DNA of 64,000 bases from Cristatella mucedo (Eukaryota > Bryozoa > Phylactolaemata > Cristatellidae), in the NCBI GenBank assembly GCA_009760855.2, contig WPIO01000019.1:5499501-5563500 (forward strand), in the 5' to 3' direction. Both the position numbers and the translations under genes were made by a program. Within the stretch, counting starts at the first letter, position 1. Each line of letters opens with the position of its first letter. Below the pieces are notes generated by a model. That model made no database searches. It was given only the letters and a program-made list of their open reading frames with translations, and was not told the DNA's origin. Shown one piece after another: positions 59,559 to 64,000 of the stretch.

Positions 59559-59717
59559 GGTCGTACCAATCCGTTTTAGCTAAGGTCAAGTCTAACTTAA
59601 TAATAATAGTAGTAAGCACTAAAGTAACAACTTAATGACGATAATAGCAAAAATACTGTATCATTATTATTATTAAGCTAGACTTTGCCTCAGCTAAAAT
59701 GGATTCGTACGACCTTA
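59559..59717. repeat. inverted duplication inside the LINE
   Basis: Arm 1, gtcgtaccaatccgttttag then ctaaggtcaagtctaactta, is the imperfect reverse complement of arm 2, aagctagactttgcctcagc then taaaatggattcgtacgacc. Arms are about 50 bp with ~50 bp between. Arm 2 is in LINE orientation; arm 1 is the inverted copy. Confidence 0.8.
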
Positions 59718-60570
59718 TATAAAAACATCGAAATCAGAGGGGAACAATCCAAAAGTGCTTACGTCGATCACCAACCATCTCCTTAACCCTTTCCAGGTCA
59801 GCATCTTATCAAGCAATCCTTGCGGCATTTAACAGCTTGTTTCTCTCGCTTCTTTTTGGGGCTATAGAGAAGGTCAGAGAGGGCAGCCCCAAGGTAATAT
59901 CCCCACTAGACTCCTTACCTTCTTCTCCTTGTTATACCTCAATGTCCACCTTCAAGCTTGCTACTAGTGATCTCACATCGAAGCCTTTCCCAGCCTAAAA
60001 AGGCAACTAACTGTTTACAGCCTACACCTATTTTTTCCTTCTGAGATGCACTCGATACTACCCCACATTACTAACATAATAAACAGGTCAGGTCTTGTCC
60101 ATACATTCAATAAGAAGGCTAATGCTAGGCCATCCACTAAAAAGTCAACACTGGAAAAGAGAACTCGAGCAATTTCTGCCTAGTCTCCAAACTGCGATAT
60201 TTTATTTTCATAAAAAGAGTGAGTAGGGACAGGCAAGCTAAAATCCATATCAAACTGCAACCTGGCAAGTACACTTCACTCAGGCTAATCGTACCCCAGA
60301 GTTAGCACTAATGCAAGTGTATAATGTAATCATATAATGTAATAAATATAATATAATGTAATGCAAGTGTATAGCGATCTTCTCAGGGATTCCGACGAAC
60401 ACAGAGACTTTCTGCTAGCTTCGCTGGACCTTTCAGCATTTGGTATTATTAATCCCAAAGTCTTTCTTAAGTGCCTGCCAACTTGCCCACGCTTCAGTGG
60501 CACTTCACTGCAACGGTTTGGGTTCTATCTCAGAGGGAGATTTCAAAGCATTGATGCTAATCGATAACAG

Positions 60571-60652
60571 TCATCTGAGCCTCTATCATCTGAGCCTCTA
60601 TCATCTGAGCCTCTGTCATCTGAGCCTCTATCATCTGAGCCTCTATCATATC
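60571..60652. repeat. 15-bp minisatellite, about five copies
   Basis: The unit catctgagcctctat is repeated in tandem with one g/a variant. It lies directly after the RT core remnant of the LINE. Confidence 0.93.
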
Positions 60653-60721
60653 TCCTGTAGTGTCTGCAAGCAATTTTGGTGTCTTGTTCCAAAGCGATAG
60701 TTCATTAGATTATAACATCAT

Positions 60722-60805
60722 CTCTAATAATAATAGTAATAATAATAATACATCTGTATAGCGACCTCAGAGAACTGAATATCTTTCTAGGCATTTAACA
60801 GAGGC
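60722..60805 (-). repeat. inverted LINE tail inside the LINE remnant
   Basis: aataataataatacatctgt, atagcgacctcagagaactg, aatatctttctaggcattta: a reverse tail within the forward LINE copy, hence a later insertion. Confidence 0.7.
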
Positions 60806-61224
60806 TGTAATTACCGTCGAGACTGCCTACTTTCAGCTTCGTGCCATCGCAAAATTGGGGATACAAGACAGATACACTACATCAATGCAGTGGGGGCTTA
60901 GTCTTCCTGCCTGTGCAATAGGCTTCACCATCTGCTCGTCTGACTAAAGTCATGTACCTGTGCCTCGAACCAACCTCAAACCCTTTGGAGACCGTGCCTT
61001 CAGCTTATATGCTCCCTAAGCCTGGAGCTCACTCCCAACTGACATCACGACATCCCTCAATTTAGCGACATTTAAAAAGAAGCAAACACCCCACCTATTC
61101 GTCAGAGCATTAGCTATGTCTGGTTGAAATACTTTCTGTCTGCTTGTAAATGCTGATAGTGTACATTTTATCACTAATTGACGATCCATGTCCAGGAAAA
61201 AATGCAAAGTGCATAACTAGTGCG

Positions 61225-62170
61225 CCAATCAGGGCGTCGTAACAAGGCCCACAAGCAAGAACAAAATGCAGCATAACAGTGCTAAAGACAATCAGTCCCT
61301 ATGCCCCGAACGCATAACCTAACAGTGTAGTGTTCTGCTTGCTGAGCCAGCGGTAAAGCACTGCAAGCAGCCATTAGAGAAGTCAACTGCATTTAGAAGA
61401 AGGGGCAACTGTAAACTGCACCCAAGAATCGCTGACTGATTCACTTTTGGATACAAAATCAAACTGCAGCAGGCGGCAGACAGCCATCTAGCGTTTACCT
61501 AAACATGTCAGCAGTTGCAGCCGGCTTGATGTTTGTCAGCTCTAGCAACTCTCCTGCAAGACAAACAATATATTTTAACGGATTGCAAACAACATTGCCA
61601 CAGCCACATCGGCAGCTACGAATTAGCTAAGCGAGCTTTTCCCTCACTGCCACTCCATGCAAGGAAGGAATCCCACATTGAAATCCCACAAAGATCCATG
61701 CCAACCCAATATGATGAGAAAGACAGCTCGAAGGAGTAAAAAAGAGTAATACGTGGCCACGTTCCTATGCAGCAACCAGTTTAGAAATCAAACCTGCCAC
61801 ATGTTTACCGAGCGTTGCACAAAGTGACGTCTCAAATGTTTCGTGATTAGAGTAGCAGCAGGTTAAGGAGTACACCGAATCGTACTTAGGCGATCGAACA
61901 GCTGGAAGCCTGCCACGCATCGGTGCAACAAGCAGTCCTGACACATGGCCAAAGTTTGCTCAGGCCACCTGTAGCCGTTCTCAGCAGATGTCAGTCGGAT
62001 ACCGACTTTGAGCTTCAAATTGGAGCCACCAGCAAGTGCCAGCCCAGTACTGCCTAGGCAGGGCAGCGCGACCGGACAGTGGACTAGCCCATCTACTTGC
62101 CAGCAGCAGCAGTCCAGGTAGGCGTCTACTATAGTACCATCTACTCACCAGCTGCAGACCACCTAGATAG
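61225..62170. other. no gene assigned; one exon-like segment
   Basis: On the - strand about 61967-61880, after gaacggctacag, a frame reads WPEQTLAMCQDCLLHRCVAG, FQLFDRL without stops. The donor (cctaa|gtacga) is weak and the phase does not fit its neighbours, so I do not call it. Confidence 0.3.
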
Positions 62171-62177
62171 GCCTCAC

Positions 62178-62216
62178 CTCGAAGCTCATCGTCGGCTGCT
62201 GGGCTTAATGGCAAAG
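62178..62216 (-). CDS. weak candidate micro-exon
   Basis: 39 bases (phases 1 and 1) reading LPLSPAADDELR before a good donor (cgag|gtgagg). The acceptor gatcgtgaacag lacks a pyrimidine tract. Its phase fits the exon at 62601. Confidence 0.2.
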
Positions 62217-62481
62217 CTGTTCACGATCTGTGCTGCAGCTGATCTGCTGCCGCATGCCTTGCTTACCTGAGCAGGTCTGGAGGGGGAGGAGGTTGGGGTT
62301 CGGTTCTAGTGAGAGACAGCAAAGGCACCACCCCTCACCCAGACACTGGCACACGTGCATTAGTTAGGTTGTCACGGTAGCAGCATCAATCAGCCGACCA
62401 GTGATGCATGTGTTCGTGACAAAGCTGAATTCTTTTCAGGGCTTGAATACTGGCAAGTGAACCTCCCATCGAAAAGCTTAC

Positions 62482-62601
62482 CGGACTTGTCTGTCAAATT
62501 GAAGGTTTTGACGACGGTCGGATCATCGTACTCAATTGGAACAGTAGGCTGTGGCTGACTCCTCTGTAATGCTGCTGCTGAGCCGGAACTTGGCCTTGCC
62601 A
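62482..62601 (-). CDS. candidate exon of an unidentified - strand gene
   Basis: Acceptor catgctgcacctgcag, donor tccg|gtaagc, 120 bases, phases 1 and 1: ARPSSGSAAALQRSQPQPTV, PIEYDDPTVVKTFNLTDKS. The second half looks like folded-protein sequence. It joins in frame to the exon at 63815-63445. It may be the N-terminus of ANKFN1 or a separate gene; I recognise no domain. Confidence 0.45.
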
Positions 62602-62786
62602 CTGCAGGTGCAGCATGAAAAATAAGCACCGAAACAGATTACAAGCAGCTGGCAACTGCATCTGCCACTCCCATGAGCTATTTGAATTTTGAGGCACCGG
62701 TTTCTTAGTGACAAAGGCGTGGAGACCGTGAGCAGATTACAATCCGCCCTCTTTGCTGAGCCACAAGCCACTGCCCGATAGCCCAA

Positions 62787-62790
<4 letters not shown>

Positions 62791-62843
<53 letters not shown>
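62791..62843. repeat. (CA)n microsatellite
   Basis: About 26 CA units. Confidence 0.95.
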
Positions 62844-62848
<5 letters not shown>

Positions 62849-63001
62849 ACACGTGAGCGCGCACGAGCGCACAGGCACGAGGATCTACTGAATTGGGGAT
62901 GCTAGCTGCCTAGCCAAGATGGGAGCCGGACGTTAGAACTCCTTCATAGACATGGTACACTGCGTACACACATACCTGTAAATGAATATACAAGTACATG
63001 A

Positions 63002-63117
63002 GTGTGTGTGTGTGTCTGTGTGTGTATGTATGTGTGTGTGTGTATGTATGTATGTATAGGTATTTGTGTGTATGTAAGAATGTGTGTGTGTATATGAGGT
63101 ATATGAGTATGTGAGTA

Positions 63118-63194
<77 letters not shown>

Positions 63195-63200
63195 ATGCGT
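63002..63200. repeat. (GT)n microsatellite
   Basis: Imperfect gtatgt repeats followed by about 36 perfect GT units (63121-63193). Confidence 0.95.
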
Positions 63201-63244
63201 GGGGTGGGTGTGTATGGGTGTGTGCAAACACCTGTATATACATC

Positions 63245-63392
63245 CAGGGGTGGAACCAGAATTTTCAGGTTGGGGGCAAGGTACACTGCTCCTGCCCGTT
63301 GGGCCTGGGGAAGTTTGCCATAGGATATACGTAGGTACTTCCCTCTGTCCATGGGGGGCACTTGTCCCCCTATCCCCCTGACTCCACCCCTG
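63245..63392. mobile_element. short hAT-like MITE
   Basis: Ends caggggtgga and tccacccctg are 10-bp inverted repeats (one mismatch), flanked by tatacatc (63237-63244) and tatgcatt (63393-63400), a 6/8 match of an 8-bp duplication. At 148 bp it is far too short to encode a transposase. The CAGGGGTGGA end is common among animal hAT MITEs (from memory). Confidence 0.7.
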
Positions 63393-63444
63393 TATGCATT
63401 CACCTATAAACATCACTGGGAGTAATCTAGAGGCAGCCACTTAC

Positions 63445-63815
63445 GAGTAAGAAATCTCCCCTGCCCTGTCGGGGATTTCTTGGGCCTGAGCAGCACCTGT
63501 CCCTCCGGAGGAGGCCTGCTGAGAAAGTCGCTGAAAGGTTCCGGAGGCGGCAGCACTGGGGGCCATGGTGGCGCAGGCTGCTGCACTGCTGCAGCCACGA
63601 CGTCAGGCGCCTCCGAGGAACACTCTTTGGCTGCTGCCACTGCAGCAGTTCCACTGTCAGCCGCGGCCCATCTGACGCCGGTCGCTGGCCCTGCCACCGG
63701 AACTTCCCAGCTCTGCCGAGCTGGGCGCCGCTCTGACGGGGCAAGGGAAGAGCCGCTCGGGTCAACGATTGGCGTGCTGGCAAGGATGGCGATCGCCCGA
63801 AGCAGGTCGGAATTC
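63445..63815 (-). CDS. candidate coding exon, Pro/Ala-rich
   Basis: A good acceptor (ttgctaatgcttccacag) and a consensus donor (actc|gtaagt) bound 371 bases with no stop: NSDLLRAIAILASTPIVDPS, RRPARQSWEVPVAGPATGVR, APPWPPVLPPPEPFSDFLSR, PPPEGQVLLRPKKSPTGQGR. It looks like a partly helical start followed by a disordered SH3-ligand-like region. Phases 2 and 1; the exon at 62601 follows in frame. Gene identity unknown; an N-terminal ANKFN1 exon is possible but not shown. Confidence 0.5.
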
Positions 63816-63819
63816 CTGT

Positions 63820-64000
63820 GGAAGCATTAGCAAAATGCGCGGCGACCGTCAGCGGCAGCAGCACTACGAGCGTTTGGCGAACGCAGTTTGCCAGGCACGA
63901 GGGAAATGAACGCAGGTTAAGCCAGGCGCTGCGGCAGCCTGCATCTATCAAAAGCCTGCATGCCAGCGGCAACTAAAAGAAAATGTCTACAAAAAAACGT
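63820..64000. other. window edge, probable intron of the - strand gene
   Basis: Sequence upstream (on the - strand) of the acceptor at 63816. The short ORF reading MPLACRLLIDAGCRSAWL is unsupported. Confidence 0.35.

Larger units (their letters stand above)
58930..61220 (+). pseudogene. old L2/CR1-like LINE, endonuclease to RT, heavily decayed
   Basis: In order on the + strand: an endonuclease-like GYFKTHFDYPTNPS at ~59030 (compare GDFNIHLDNP), FHELVDAFSLVAKLNGHTHN then KGHTLNEIF (59084-59165, compare THEKGHTLDLIF), SPKVISPLDSLPSSPCYTS around 59890, the RT core DLLRDSDEHRDFLLASLDLS followed by FSGTSLQRFGFYLRGRFQSI (60380-60555), and a C-terminal FGDRAFSLYAP-type remnant at ~60985. Many stops and frameshifts; it also carries an inverted duplication (59559-59717) and a minisatellite. 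It is far older than the 19705 copy. Confidence 0.8.

Noticed and set aside
61880-61967. Exon-like segment reading WPEQTLAMCQDCLLHRC
   Set aside because: Natural-looking residues, but the donor is weak and its phase does not fit the neighbouring candidates.

Overview
This is a eukaryotic, almost certainly animal, genomic window. Two genes with canonical GT-AG introns can be assembled exon by exon, and the rest is dominated by L2/CR1-type LINE remnants, two tRNA-derived SINE families, non-autonomous DNA transposons and very long microsatellites. The repeat content suggests an invertebrate (a marine lophotrochozoan-like genome is my impression only); nothing here fixes the species. Layout: 1-31.4 kb holds no gene I can support. 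It carries SINEs, LINE tails, a hAT-like MITE (13541-13951), a Tigger/pogo-like MITE (26283-26783), an unnamed dispersed repeat present three times, and a CpG-rich stretch around 10.5-12.3 kb. From 31468 to 35335 on the + strand lie the last four exons of GNPTG, the gamma subunit of GlcNAc-1-phosphotransferase (lysosomal mannose-6-phosphate tagging); its 5' exons were not found. From 47263 down to 36939 on the - strand lie eight phase-consistent exons of an ANKFN1 / wide awake (banderuola, Nmf9) orthologue: FN3 domain, the conserved ANKFN1 core blocks and a C-terminal Ras-association domain. The two genes converge, with about 1.6 kb between their stop codons. The most unusual object is in the last ANKFN1 exon: about 3.6 kb of coding tandem repeat (roughly 1,200 residues, 13-14-residue monomers in a 68-residue, 204-bp higher-order unit) between the conserved core and the Ras-association domain, containing a segment read in shifted frames that later returns to the main frame. 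From 47.3 to 64 kb the - strand has several short candidate exons (possible ANKFN1 N-terminus; ankyrin repeats not located) among long GA/CT and CA/GT microsatellites, and on the + strand an old L2-like LINE copy at 58.9-61.2 kb. GNPTG acts in the Golgi and ANKFN1 in neuronal or cell-polarity signalling; their adjacency implies no shared pathway.
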